This document shows positions 31,543-39,786 of a stretch of 43,495 nucleotides of DNA, piece after piece; the first letter of the stretch is position 1; the number at the start of each line of letters is the position of its first letter. Location of the stretch: positions 1-43,495 of the forward strand of contig DBML01000026.1 in NCBI GenBank assembly GCA_002298915.1. The letters are read 5' to 3'. Origin of the DNA: Clostridium sp. UBA699 (GTDB lineage: Bacteria > Bacillota > Clostridia > Clostridiales > Clostridiaceae). The notes below the pieces were generated by a model. That model did no database searches and was not told where the DNA came from. It worked only from the letters and a program-made list of their open reading frames with translations. The translations under genes were made by a program, and so were the position numbers.

Positions 31543-31564
31543 GGGTATGAGGTATTTGATACCC
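31543..31564 (+). promoter_or_regulatory. Stem-loop at the start of the TerC transcript
   Basis: GGGTAT (31543-31548) and ATACCC (31559-31564) flank a 10-nt loop right at the predicted transcript start. It may be an operator or an RNA stability hairpin. It does not contain the yybP-ykoY (manganese) aptamer sequence. Confidence 0.45.
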
Positions 31565-31616
31565 TATACAAAAATTTGAAATCAAACGGAATTTATATAT
31601 GCAGGAGGAAGTTAAT

Positions 31617-32333
31617 TTGGAAGGTACAATGCTATTCTTATTGGGGGCATTTAAGATAACCCTGCTTGATCTCACTCTGAGCGGAGACAACGTAGGAGTG
31701 ATCGCCCTGGCAACCAAGAACCTGCCTGAGAAGCTTGCTAAGAAGGCAAGCTACATCGGGATCGCAGCTGCCGTTGCGCTTAGCATCATTTTCGCAAGCT
31801 GCGTCACATCCATAATGTCCCTTGAATGGCTCCATATAAAGCTTGTCGGAGGGCTTATCCTGGCAAAGATCACCTGGGACTTCGTGGTCCACGGGGAAGA
31901 AGAAGCAGAAGGAAGCGCCAAGGCGTCAGCAAGATTCTGGGAGGCTGTAGCCATAATCGTGATTGCCGACATAAGCATGAGGCTTGACAACGTGCTCGCA
32001 ATAGCTGCAGCAGCCAACGGACACATCGGACTTCTAATTTTCGGAGTAGCCTTGAACATACCGATATTGATTTTCGGAAGCCAGTTCGTGGGCGCCATGA
32101 TGAAGAAGTACAAAATGGTAATCTACGCGGGAGGCGCTGTGCTGGCACACACTTCTCTGGCAATGATTTTCGAGGATGCTCTTGTCAGCCCGTTTGTCCC
32201 GCATCTGGCAGCGGCAGCACTGCCTTTCGCAGCAGCGGCAGCAGTGCTTGCGTACGGCCGCATGGCCTTGGTAAAGGGCAGGAAGGTCCAGCTTTCCGAA
32301 TACTCATCCTCCGTCGAGGAGAGCGCTTCGTAA
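31617..32333 (+). CDS. TerC family (YjbE-type) membrane protein
   Basis: About 238 residues and seven helices. The two metal-binding repeats are visible: DLTLSGDNVGVIALATKNLP near the start and ISMRLDNVLAIAAAANGH in the second half. TerC/YkoY/YjbE proteins export manganese or load it onto secreted proteins. TTG at 31617 is preferred: AGGAGG (31603-31608) is 8 nt before it, and the ATG at 31599 overlaps that site. It has its own promoter and ends at a bidirectional terminator. Confidence 0.9.
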   Translation: MEGTMLFLLGAFKITLLDLTLSGDNVGVIALATKNLPEKLAKKASYIGIAAAVALSIIFASCVTSIMSLEWLHIKLVGGLILAKITWDFVVHGEEEAEGSAKASARFWEAVAIIVIADISMRLDNVLAIAAAANGHIGLLIFGVALNIPILIFGSQFVGAMMKKYKMVIYAGGAVLAHTSLAMIFEDALVSPFVPHLAAAALPFAAAAAVLAYGRMALVKGRKVQLSEYSSSVEESAS

Positions 32334-32345
32334 TCCTGCGAATGA

Positions 32346-32384
32346 AAAAAGATGAACCGAGTTTTTTGCGGTTCATCTTTTTTT
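32346..32384. terminator. Bidirectional terminator (TerC gene / glutaredoxin-like gene)
   Basis: AAAAAGATGAACCG (32346-32359) pairs with CGGTTCATCTTTTT (32369-32382). Confidence 0.88.
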
Positions 32385-32396
32385 CGTTTTTTTCGC

Positions 32397-32660
32397 CTAT
32401 TTTCTAAGCGCCTTATCGAAAACGCTTCTTATGATCTCCTTTGTAGGGACTCCCTCGTGCACCTTCTCATCGTCCACGAAATAAGTTGGAACGTAGTAAT
32501 AGCTGTATTTTCTCGCTGTCTCCGGCTCCTTTTCCTCGTCGATTATCGTTATTTCTATCTGAGAATATTCCGGATTCTCTTTCATCAGCTCATCCATCCA
32601 GGCGAGAGCTCTTCTACAGTGGGGGCACCAGCCTGTGACAAACATATAAACCTTACGCAT
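32397..32660 (-). CDS. Glutaredoxin/thioredoxin-like protein
   Basis: An 87-residue thioredoxin fold with the active-site motif GWCPHCRRAL near residue 12 and the cis-proline segment YVPTYFVDDEKVHEG. It probably reduces disulfides in the cytoplasm. AAGGAAGGAG precedes the ATG, and an extended -10 (TGG-TATAAT on the minus strand, 32696-32704) lies upstream. Monocistronic. Confidence 0.9.
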   Translation of the reverse strand: MRKVYMFVTGWCPHCRRALAWMDELMKENPEYSQIEITIIDEEKEPETARKYSYYYVPTYFVDDEKVHEGVPTKEIIRSVFDKALRK

Positions 32661-32793
32661 TGCAGCACACTCCTTCCTTGTTTTACCTTTAGGATATTAT
32701 ACCACAGCTTCTCCAAAACTAAGTGTTTATTAATGTGCCGCGGTATATTAAAATTATTTTAACAGGACAAGTTTAGTGAGGGGGAATGACAAT

Positions 32794-34275
32794 ATGGCAA
32801 TAGAGAGAAGCAGCGGGATACTGCTGCATGTGTCTTCGCTCCCCGGCGATTACGGCATAGGTACTTTCGGTAAACCGGCTTACGATTTCGTTGACTTCCT
32901 TAGGGAATCGGGCCAGAAATACTGGCAGATACTGCCTTTAAACCCAATCGGGAACGGAAACTCTCCATATTCTGGGTGTTCCGCTTTTGCGGGGAATCCT
33001 CTTTTCATAGACCTCGAACTGCTCGAGGAGGAGGGGGTCCTGTCCCCTGAGGATTACAGGGATTTGGACTACGGGCAGAATCCGCATAGGGTCGACTACG
33101 AAAAGGTGAGGAAGAGCAAGATGACCGCACTGGAAAGGGCGTACGAAAACTGCAGGGGTAAAAGGTTGGAGGGCTACGACCATTTCAGGGCGAGGAACTC
33201 CTTCTGGCTTCAGGAATATGCGGAGTTCATGGCTTTCTCGGACTACTTCAGTAGGCCGCTGCAGCAGTGGGATCTTGGTGTCAGGAGGAGGGAGCAGGCT
33301 TCCTTCGAAGAATACTCTGGCCTCGTAACAAGCGAGCAGGCAGGCTTCCACATTTTTGTCCAGTACATTTTTGACAGGCAGTGGTTCAGGCTTAAGGAGT
33401 ACGCGAACGAAAACGGGATCAGGATATTCGGGGACATACCCGTATACGTGTCCCTGGACAGTGCAGATGTATGGTCGCACCCTGAGGTTTTCGACGTTGA
33501 CAGTGAACTGAAGGCGTCATCCGTTTCAGGCTGCCCCCCGGATGCCTTCGCGCCTGAGGGACAGCGCTGGGGCAATCCGCTTTACAGATGGGATTACCTC
33601 AGGGATACCGGCTACAGCTGGTGGATCAGGAGGATCGAAAGGAACATGAAGCTTTACGATGTGCTCAGGATAGACCACTTCAGGGGAATGGAGTCTTACT
33701 ATTCCATCCCCTGCAGCTGCGAGAACGCTGCCGGAGGGGAATGGATAAAGGGTCCGGGAGAGGAGCTTTTCGACGCGGTCAAAAAAGAGCTTGGGAATCC
33801 TGACATAGTGCTGGAGGATCTGGGCTTTATAACGGAGGAGGTCATCAGGCTCAGGGAACACACCGGATATCCGGGGATGAAGGTTGCACAGTTCGCTTTC
33901 TCGGACACGATGGAGAATCCTGCGCTGCCTCATAACTGCAGCGATAACTCGGTGATCTACATAGGGACACACGACAACGACACCTGCCTGGGATGGATCA
34001 GGAGCGCAGGGGATTATGTCAGGAGGTTCGCCATGTGGTACGCCGATGAATACGACGAAATGGCGTTCGTCTGGAAGTTCATCGGCAAGGTAATGGGTTC
34101 GGCATGCAGGCTGGCGGTTTTCCAGATGCAGGATTTCCTGGTGCTTGGCAGCGAGGCAAGGATGAACGTCCCCGGGGTCGCTCAGGGAAACTGGGAGGTG
34201 CGGTTTGAAAAGAACTTCATGGATGACGGGCTTGCGGGGCGCATATACGATCTGACAAAAAGAAGCGGGAGATGA
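32794..34275 (+). CDS. malQ: 4-alpha-glucanotransferase (amylomaltase)
   Basis: Transfers alpha-1,4-glucan segments between maltodextrins in the cytoplasm (GH77). About 493 residues, with the family signatures WQILPLNPIG, IRIFGDIPVYVSLDSADVW, LRIDHFRG (nucleophile Asp), VLEDLGFIT (acid/base region) and THDNDT. ATG 32794 follows GAGGGGGAA and begins at the conserved ERSSGILLHVSSLPG; the upstream GTG is part of that site. No phosphorylase or glycogen genes adjoin it. A ROK glucokinase is convergent downstream, which could use the glucose released. Confidence 0.96.
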   Translation: MAIERSSGILLHVSSLPGDYGIGTFGKPAYDFVDFLRESGQKYWQILPLNPIGNGNSPYSGCSAFAGNPLFIDLELLEEEGVLSPEDYRDLDYGQNPHRVDYEKVRKSKMTALERAYENCRGKRLEGYDHFRARNSFWLQEYAEFMAFSDYFSRPLQQWDLGVRRREQASFEEYSGLVTSEQAGFHIFVQYIFDRQWFRLKEYANENGIRIFGDIPVYVSLDSADVWSHPEVFDVDSELKASSVSGCPPDAFAPEGQRWGNPLYRWDYLRDTGYSWWIRRIERNMKLYDVLRIDHFRGMESYYSIPCSCENAAGGEWIKGPGEELFDAVKKELGNPDIVLEDLGFITEEVIRLREHTGYPGMKVAQFAFSDTMENPALPHNCSDNSVIYIGTHDNDTCLGWIRSAGDYVRRFAMWYADEYDEMAFVWKFIGKVMGSACRLAVFQMQDFLVLGSEARMNVPGVAQGNWEVRFEKNFMDDGLAGRIYDLTKRSGR

Positions 34276-34305
34276 AACACGAATAGCAGAAAGCAGGTCC
34301 ATAGA

Positions 34306-34340
34306 AAAAGACAGGCGCTCATATGAGTGCCTGTCTTTTG
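34306..34340. terminator. Bidirectional terminator (malQ / glucokinase)
   Basis: AAAAGACAGGCGCTCAT and ATGAGTGCCTGTCTTTT form an almost perfect palindrome. The glucokinase stop codon (34319-34321) lies in its centre, so the last codons of that gene encode one arm. Confidence 0.85.
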
Positions 34341-35278
34341 AGCATTGCTGCGCCTATTATCCCCGCGTCATTACCCAGTTCGGCAGCAAGTATCTTCGTG
34401 CGCGGCAGGTTGTCCCCGCCGTAAACTCCGGCGTAAACGAGCTCCTTCAGAGGCTCGATGAAAAAGTCTCCCTGCTGGGAGACCCCGCCCCCGATGACAA
34501 CCGCTTCCGGCATTAGCAGGTTTATCAGGTTGATAAGGCCCTCAGAAACATAGCGGATGTAATTTTTGATTACGCTTGCGGCCGTCGCATCTCCTTTTCG
34601 TGCAGCTTCGAACGCGGTCCTTCCGTCTATGATCGAGATATCACCTGAGGCAAGCGTGTTCATAAGAGAAGCAGGGCTTGCAGCAGCAGCATACCTGGCC
34701 TGTCTTGCCAGTGCTGTCCCCGAAGCGTAGGCTTCCCAGCACCCTTTTCTTCCGCAGCTGCATGCTTCGCCGCCGCAGCAGATGACCATGTGGCCTGCTT
34801 CTCCCGCAGCATGGTTGAATCCGCCGTAAAGCCTTCCGTTTATGACAATACCGCAACCGACGCCGGTGCCGAAGGTTACTGTTAAGGAGCTTCCGCTGTT
34901 CCGTGCTGCTCCAGCGATGCTCTCCGCAAGCGCTGCGCAGTCCGCGTCGTTTTCAAGGAATACAGGTAGACTGATGTGCTTCCGGAGCTCGGAAGCAAGT
35001 GGCACATCCTTGAAGTTCAGGCCGCTGTAGTAGATGACGGTGCCGGTTTTTGTGTCAGCAGCGCCGGGGCTGCCAACGCCGATGCTTTCCACATCCTCAA
35101 GAGATGCGCCTCCCTGCGTGATTACCTCCTGGACGAGCTGGGCCATGTCCCTGACAATTTCTACATAGCTGCGTCCTTTGCCCGTGGGAATGCTTTTCTT
35201 GAAAAGAATGTTACCCTCAGCGTCAACAAGCCCCGCCGCTATCTTCGTCCCGCCTAAATCAACTCCCACATTAAACAT
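34319..35278 (-). CDS. ROK family glucokinase
   Basis: Phosphorylates glucose with ATP. 319 residues. The N-terminal phosphate loop is GVDLGGTKIAAGLVD, the sugar/catalytic region is LENDADCAALAE, the glucose-binding segment is GFNHAAGEAGHMVI, and the ROK zinc motif is C-S-C-GRKG-C-WEAYASG. The kinase domain is complete and there is no N-terminal helix-turn-helix, so it is an enzyme and not a ROK repressor. GGGAGG precedes the ATG. It lies convergent with malQ, which supports maltodextrin-to-glucose-phosphate metabolism. Confidence 0.94.
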   Translation of the reverse strand: MFNVGVDLGGTKIAAGLVDAEGNILFKKSIPTGKGRSYVEIVRDMAQLVQEVITQGGASLEDVESIGVGSPGAADTKTGTVIYYSGLNFKDVPLASELRKHISLPVFLENDADCAALAESIAGAARNSGSSLTVTFGTGVGCGIVINGRLYGGFNHAAGEAGHMVICCGGEACSCGRKGCWEAYASGTALARQARYAAAASPASLMNTLASGDISIIDGRTAFEAARKGDATAASVIKNYIRYVSEGLINLINLLMPEAVVIGGGVSQQGDFFIEPLKELVYAGVYGGDNLPRTKILAAELGNDAGIIGAAMLKRQALI

Positions 35279-35443
35279 TTCGATCCTCCCGTTAATTCAG
35301 TCTGTTACATTATAGCTTAATGCTTAAGGATTAAGTAGTCAAGCCAGGGCGGGAAGCGAAAAATGTGCAGGAAGGAGGTTTTTGTGGTAAAATATAGTCA
35401 GAATATTCAGCTATATCTAAGGGGAATGGAGAGGAGGATGGAC

Positions 35444-36391
35444 ATGTTTAAAAAGATGATTGTAGCATCGGAGCTTACAAAAGGCGAGTCGGAGGTTGTG
35501 AGGTGCCTAAAGGGGTTCAGAAATCTAGGGACCGAAAAAATTCTTCTGCTGCGGTGCCTCAACACCTATGAGATGGAGGCAAAAACCTCTTCTATCATCA
35601 CGGATGTTTTCGAGGAGAATTTCCAGAAGCAGAAGAATATACTGGAAGGGATGGGCTTCGAGGTTGAGACGAGGGTTGTCGCAGGCGTCATTAGGAAGGA
35701 GATAAACAGGATTGCAGAGGAGGAGGACTACTCAATCATAGCAGCTGGAAGTGCAAAGCATACCATGCTGGGAGAGGCTCTCTTCGGAGGGGTGGCACAT
35801 GAGCTCTTAAACAGCGCCAGGAAACCGCTCCTGCTTATCAGGATACCTGATGGAGCCGACAAGATGGAGGACGGCGCCATGGAAGGGTGCGACATGATTA
35901 AGAATATCCTGTTCGCAACAGACTTCTCGCCGAATTCCAGGAAGGCATTTGACTTTCTGAAGAGGATGGCAGAAAGCGGTGCTAAGAGGTTCACTGTTGT
36001 CCATGTCATGGGTGAGGCTCATGTCAGCGAGGGGATTCCGCACAGGCAGGTTGATTTGGGCTCTGCCGAAATGAGGAACGAGATGCTAGGGGTCCAGAGC
36101 ACAAACGAGGCTTGGTTCAGGAAGCAGGGCGAAGAAGACATGAAGAAGCTTGAAGAGCTTAAATCTGAGCTTAAGGTCGCGGAGGACGTGAAGGTGGTTG
36201 TTGAACTGCTTACAGGAAAACCTGCCGCCGAAATCAAGGGTTTCGCTGAGGGAAATGCGATCACCCTTGTAGTCATGGGCAGCCAGGGTAGCGGCTTGGT
36301 TAGGGAAACTGCTATCGGAAGCGTGAGCCGTGAACTGGTAAGGAAGATACCTTCCTCGGTGCTTCTCATCCCGGCAGACAGGAGCCTGTGA
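35444..36391 (+). CDS. Tandem-domain universal stress protein (UspA family)
   Basis: About 315 residues with two UspA domains (roughly 1-145 and 155-315). The second has a clear ATP-binding pattern, GSQGSGLVRETAIGS (G-x2-G-x9-G-S); the first has a degenerate version around GSAKHTMLGEALFGG. ATG 35444 is 6 nt after AGGAGG (35432-35437). The longer frame from 35363 lacks a conserved sequence and overlaps likely promoter DNA. The domains probably act as an intramolecular dimer in stress survival. Monocistronic. Confidence 0.9.
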   Translation: MFKKMIVASELTKGESEVVRCLKGFRNLGTEKILLLRCLNTYEMEAKTSSIITDVFEENFQKQKNILEGMGFEVETRVVAGVIRKEINRIAEEEDYSIIAAGSAKHTMLGEALFGGVAHELLNSARKPLLLIRIPDGADKMEDGAMEGCDMIKNILFATDFSPNSRKAFDFLKRMAESGAKRFTVVHVMGEAHVSEGIPHRQVDLGSAEMRNEMLGVQSTNEAWFRKQGEEDMKKLEELKSELKVAEDVKVVVELLTGKPAAEIKGFAEGNAITLVVMGSQGSGLVRETAIGSVSRELVRKIPSSVLLIPADRSL

Positions 36392-36411
36392 TATTAGCTA
36401 TATGAAACGAG

Positions 36412-36457
36412 AAAAAGGAAGGGAATGCAGGGGCTGCGGCCACTGATCCCTTCCAGG
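36412..36457 (-). terminator. Terminator of the Nudix gene
   Basis: GGAAGGGA (36419-36426) and TCCCTTCC (36450-36457) form the stem; on the minus strand it is followed by TTTTT. Confidence 0.7.
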
Positions 36458-36464
36458 CTTCGGC

Positions 36465-36869
36465 TTATTTTCTGGCCATTTCGGCCACCAGGTTGAGTAC
36501 AGCAGGGACATCCGCAGGGGCCCACTTAAGCGAGTTCAGGTTCTCTCGTTTAAGCCAGATAAGTTTAGAATGCTCTACTGCGTTCGGCTGGCATGAGACT
36601 ATCCTGCATTTTGCAGTTATCAGGTTGACGATTACATCTTCATATTCGTGGACGTCATCCCTGAAAACGCTCTGGAGTTCAACTGTGCACCCAAGCTCTT
36701 CCATTATTTCGCGCTTGAGGGCTTCGCTTACGCTCTCATGCTTTTCGATCTTTCCTCCAGGGAATTCCCAGAGGTTTGGCCGCGACATGCTCGTGGAGCG
36801 GAGGGCGCAAAGGATCTCGCTGTTCTCGTTTTCAATTATTGCACCTACAACTTTAATGGTTTTTTTCAT
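36465..36869 (-). CDS. MutT-like Nudix hydrolase
   Basis: A 134-residue (deoxy)nucleoside triphosphate pyrophosphohydrolase. The Nudix box is complete: GGKIEKHESVSEALKREIMEELG fits G-x5-E-x7-R-E-x2-E-E-x-G. LWEFPGGK and the C-terminal LIWLKRENLNSLKWAPAD are typical of 8-oxo-dGTP diphosphatase/CTP-pyrophosphohydrolase-type members. ATG 36869 has AGAGGTGT before it; the upstream frame adds seven residues of no clear conservation. It lies divergent from the macrodomain gene. Confidence 0.92.
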   Translation of the reverse strand: MKKTIKVVGAIIENENSEILCALRSTSMSRPNLWEFPGGKIEKHESVSEALKREIMEELGCTVELQSVFRDDVHEYEDVIVNLITAKCRIVSCQPNAVEHSKLIWLKRENLNSLKWAPADVPAVLNLVAEMARK

Positions 36870-37002
36870 ATATGACACCTCTTTGGACACATCGTTTATT
36901 GTATCTTTGCTGATTTTAGCTTAGCACATATGCATGAACGGCGCAAATCGGCTTCAGGAATATAGGCGTTTCCGAAAATATGATTAAGGGAAGGAGAGCA
37001 TG

Positions 37003-37539
37003 ATGAACTCTGAGATTAGAAAAGGAAAGATTGTGCTTGTGAAAGGGGACCTGACGAAGCAGGATGTCGATGCCATTGTCAACGCAGCGAACTCGGGGCT
37101 GCGCGGCGGAGGAGGTGTGGACGGAGCGATCCACAGAGCAGGAGGGCCCGCTATCGACGAGGAGTGCAGGGAGATTATTGGGAAGATCGGAAGGCTTGAT
37201 ACGGGTAAGGCAGTCTTGACGTCAGGTGGGAATCTCAAAGCAAGGCACGTCATCCACACTGTTGGCCCGGTATGGCAGGGTGGGGAGCATGACGAGGAGA
37301 GGCTTCTGGCCGATTCCTACAGGAACAGCCTCAAGCTGGCCGATGAGGAGAGACTTGAAACGGTTGCTTTTCCTAACGTGAGCACGGGCATATATGGATT
37401 CCCTAAGAAGCTGGCTGCAAAGACAGCCTTTAATGCGGTCACAGAAGCACTGGAGTCGTTAGGGAACGTAAAGGAAGTGCGGTTCGTCTGCTTTGATGAC
37501 GAGAATTTTGATTTATACCGCGAGCTGCTGGAGGGATAA
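37003..37539 (+). CDS. Macrodomain protein (ADP-ribose binding/deacylase)
   Basis: About 178 residues forming one macro domain. ADP-ribose-binding segments are visible: DAIVNAANSGLRGGGGVDGAIHRAGG, ARHVIHTVGPVW and FPNVSTGIYGFP. It most resembles the YmdB/MacroD O-acetyl-ADP-ribose deacetylase and ADP-ribosyl hydrolase group. ATG 37003 is 6 nt after AAGGAG; ATG 37000 is closer but possible. Single gene, with no sirtuin or ADP-ribosyltransferase adjacent. Confidence 0.92.
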   Translation: MNSEIRKGKIVLVKGDLTKQDVDAIVNAANSGLRGGGGVDGAIHRAGGPAIDEECREIIGKIGRLDTGKAVLTSGGNLKARHVIHTVGPVWQGGEHDEERLLADSYRNSLKLADEERLETVAFPNVSTGIYGFPKKLAAKTAFNAVTEALESLGNVKEVRFVCFDDENFDLYRELLEG

Positions 37540-37546
37540 TTGAAAA

Positions 37547-37592
37547 GGAGGGGCCGGATGTTTGATCCATCCAGCCCCTCTGAAGCTTTTTC
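37547..37592. terminator. Terminator between the macrodomain and GyrI-like genes
   Basis: GAGGGGC (37548-37554) pairs with GCCCCTC (37574-37580), and GGATG with CATCC inside. T-rich stretches lie on both sides, so it may serve both convergent genes. Confidence 0.68.
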
Positions 37593-37597
37593 CTTAT

Positions 37598-38056
37598 TTA
37601 TACAGGCACTACAATTTTTGCAGTGAATTCTTCCGCAGGCGCGTTTTCGTCCTCGCCGTAGTAGTATTCGAAATATGCTCCGGAAGGCGTCAGGTCTGCT
37701 TCATCGATCCACTTGAGTATCCCGTCGTAAGCTTTCTCCAGCTCGTCCGGATCGCCCTTGTACGTAGCAGCCACGTATTTGCCTTCAGGGATCACCGAAC
37801 ATTTTATTTCCCCTACCCCCTGAAGCTCCTTTGACACAGGCATGCCGATTTCCACGTCCACCTCATTTCCGACCATGGAGCCGTCATGATATCTGGTATA
37901 GAGCACATCGGTGGCTTTTGCGCCGTTTTCTTTGATGAAGCGATTTATCTTTGTACTTGTCTCTTCTAAAAGTTCAGGGAGCTTATCTATCTGGGTTCTC
38001 GTTCGTATAAAAACTACTGGCTGGGCTTTTTTCACTTCCAATGCAATCTCAAACAT
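37598..38056 (-). CDS. GyrI-like small-molecule-binding protein
   Basis: 152 residues, a stand-alone GyrI-like/effector-binding domain (SHS2 repeat fold). VGNEVDVEIGMPVSKEL, VIPEGKYVAATYKGDPDELEKAYDGILKWIDE and GAYFEYYYGEDE are the conserved parts. Such proteins bind hydrophobic drugs or act as hydrolases of small electrophiles; no DNA-binding domain is attached. GAAAGGGGAAG precedes the ATG. The ligand is unknown. Confidence 0.87.
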   Translation of the reverse strand: MFEIALEVKKAQPVVFIRTRTQIDKLPELLEETSTKINRFIKENGAKATDVLYTRYHDGSMVGNEVDVEIGMPVSKELQGVGEIKCSVIPEGKYVAATYKGDPDELEKAYDGILKWIDEADLTPSGAYFEYYYGEDENAPAEEFTAKIVVPV

Positions 38057-38266
38057 ATAAATCTTCCCCTTTCAAGCTGTGATTGATTACAATTATTTTA
38101 CCATAGGACGATAAAAAACGGAACGACATATTGAGAAAATTAAGCAAATTGTGAAAATTTGATAAAATAGAAGGAAATCGGGAGGCTGTGTAGAATAATA
38201 TAACGATGAAGTTTGATGATGTTTTTGATTCGGATTTCAAGAAGACAAAAGGGAGGTAATGTGATT

Positions 38267-38851
38267 ATGAAATCATTGAAAGGAACTAAGACAGCGGAAA
38301 ACCTGATGAAATCTTTTGCTGGTGAAAGCCAGGCTAGGACAAGGTACACATACTACTCATCCCAGGCGAAAAAAGATGGTTTCGTCCAGATTTCAAACAT
38401 ATTTATGGAGACAGCAGAGAACGAAAGGGAGCATGCAAAGAGATTTTTCAAATTCCTCAATGAAAGCATGATGGGCGAAATGGTTGAGATAAATGCAGCA
38501 TATCCGGTAGGGCTTGGAGACACCAAGTTCAACCTTAAGGCTGCTGCGGACGGCGAATATGAGGAATGGTCAGACCTTTACCCTGCATTTGCTGCGATGG
38601 CTGCTGAAGAGGGTTTCCCAGAGATCGCCGAAGTGTACAGAAGGATAGCCGAGGTTGAGAAGCATCATGAGATAAGGTACAGAAAGCTTTACGAAAACAT
38701 CATGAACGACAAGGTTTTCAAGAAGGTCGATCCTACGCTTTGGAAATGCAACAACTGCGGATACATTTATGCGGGAGTGGCAGCGCCAGTGAAATGTCCT
38801 GCATGCGACCATGAGACAGCTTACTTCGAGGTGTTTGTAGAAGCTTATTAG
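38267..38851 (+). CDS. Rubrerythrin
   Basis: Reduces hydrogen peroxide to water in anaerobes with electrons from NAD(P)H via rubredoxin. The diiron four-helix domain has the glutamate/histidine ligands in FAGESQARTRYTYYS, ETAENEREHAKRFF and AEVEKHHEIRYRKL. The C-terminal rubredoxin-like domain has CNNCGYIY and CPACDH. ATG 38267 fits GGGAGG and the family start MKSLKGTKT; the frame runs on upstream to 38213 without conservation. 194 residues, normal. Supports an oxygen-sensitive host. Confidence 0.95.
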   Translation: MKSLKGTKTAENLMKSFAGESQARTRYTYYSSQAKKDGFVQISNIFMETAENEREHAKRFFKFLNESMMGEMVEINAAYPVGLGDTKFNLKAAADGEYEEWSDLYPAFAAMAAEEGFPEIAEVYRRIAEVEKHHEIRYRKLYENIMNDKVFKKVDPTLWKCNNCGYIYAGVAAPVKCPACDHETAYFEVFVEAY

Positions 38852-38888
38852 CACTGAAGCAGGAAGCTCTGGTTAAGGGCAAAAAATG

Positions 38889-38926
38889 AAGTCATGATGT
38901 TCTATTTAGGGCATCATGACTTTTTT
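38889..38926. terminator. Bidirectional terminator (rubrerythrin / CmpB paralogue 1)
   Basis: AAGTCATGATG (38889-38899) and CATCATGACTT (38912-38922) with T and A runs on the two sides. The stop codon of the minus-strand gene (38906-38908) is inside its loop. Confidence 0.88.
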
Positions 38927-39676
38927 AACGAATTTCAAGTCAGGGTATATTTTCTTCATAAGGGAGTCAGGGTATGCCTCGTCCAAGAACCTTTGGAATT
39001 CTGTTGTTGCCGGTATGTTCTCATTCCTTTCCCGGTACCTGATCATGGCCACTGTGGAAAGGAATGCATCGGTCGATATCAGCATGAAGGCGATAAAGGT
39101 TATGAACTGGTTTGTTCTTGGAGGAAGCTTGCGGAGTTCGCTGCATAAAAGGGGATAGACGTATCTAACCGCCACGACACCGAAAATTGCCCAGTAGATT
39201 GAGAATTTGAGGTTTGTCCTGCCTTCAATGTTCAAAATCTCTTCCTCATAATTCCATGCAGAGCTCTTGAACACTTTTTCCTGAAAAAGGCTGGCGAAGT
39301 ACTCGTATGCCCCGCCGAAAAGGGTAAAGAATGCGAACAGGAGGATTATATTCTTGTCGTAGAACCTTCGTGAGAGCAATATCGCAATGTCGGCTCCAAT
39401 CCCGTATATCTCACTTAACGGGCCGTAGATGACTCCCTTGCGGCTTTCGTGTTTGCCGGTAAGATGGTACTCGTAAGCCATTTCTGTCACATATCCCAGG
39501 AAGCTGAAGGCTACCGTGGCCCAGAAGAGGTTGTAAAATGAGGGTCTGGTTATCTCGTGCAATCCGGCTTTGCCGGGTTTCGGATCAGGCAAAGGCTTTA
39601 TCTCTGCAGTCTCTGCCGAAGGGAACTCTTTCAAAAGGTTTTGGCTTGCAAGCGTTCTTCGATGTCTGGAGTTCAT
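38906..39676 (-). CDS. CmpB-type putative permease, paralogue 1
   Basis: A 256-residue membrane protein of the family annotated as putative ABC transporter permease (PF06541-type). After a ~45-residue soluble N-terminus come about five helices. The conserved block is FSFLGYVTEMAYEY...GVIYGPLSEIYGIGA, followed by GGAYEYFASLFQEKVF.SAWNY and NIEGRTNL. No ATPase gene is near, so the transporter label is doubtful. The C-terminal residues VMMP are encoded by one arm of the terminator hairpin, an extension not present in paralogue 2. GAAAGGAG precedes the ATG. Confidence 0.85.
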   Translation of the reverse strand: MNSRHRRTLASQNLLKEFPSAETAEIKPLPDPKPGKAGLHEITRPSFYNLFWATVAFSFLGYVTEMAYEYHLTGKHESRKGVIYGPLSEIYGIGADIAILLSRRFYDKNIILLFAFFTLFGGAYEYFASLFQEKVFKSSAWNYEEEILNIEGRTNLKFSIYWAIFGVVAVRYVYPLLCSELRKLPPRTNQFITFIAFMLISTDAFLSTVAMIRYRERNENIPATTEFQRFLDEAYPDSLMKKIYPDLKFVKKVMMP

Positions 39677-39708
39677 AGGCGCGCTCCTTTCTTAGCGTCT
39701 GGGGAATC

Positions 39709-39730
39709 GGGGACGGTTAATCTGCGGATT
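39709..39730. repeat. REP-like motif copy 1
   Basis: GGGGACGGTT followed by the mini-hairpin AATC-TGCG-GATT. A close relative lies at 42757, just before the Y1 transposase gene. Confidence 0.5.
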
Positions 39731-39748
39731 CAGCAATAATGTTATAAA

Positions 39749-39786
39749 AGAAGTCATGATAAGCTGTTCAGCATCATGACTTCTTT
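39749..39786 (-). terminator. Terminator after CmpB paralogue 2
   Basis: AAGTCATGAT (39751-39760) and ATCATGACTT (39773-39782), nearly the same stem as that at 38889. A-rich sequence to the left gives the T run on the minus strand. Confidence 0.8.

Noticed and set aside
31386..31616. yybP-ykoY manganese riboswitch before the TerC gene
   Set aside because: No matching aptamer sequence is seen; only a small 6-bp stem is present.
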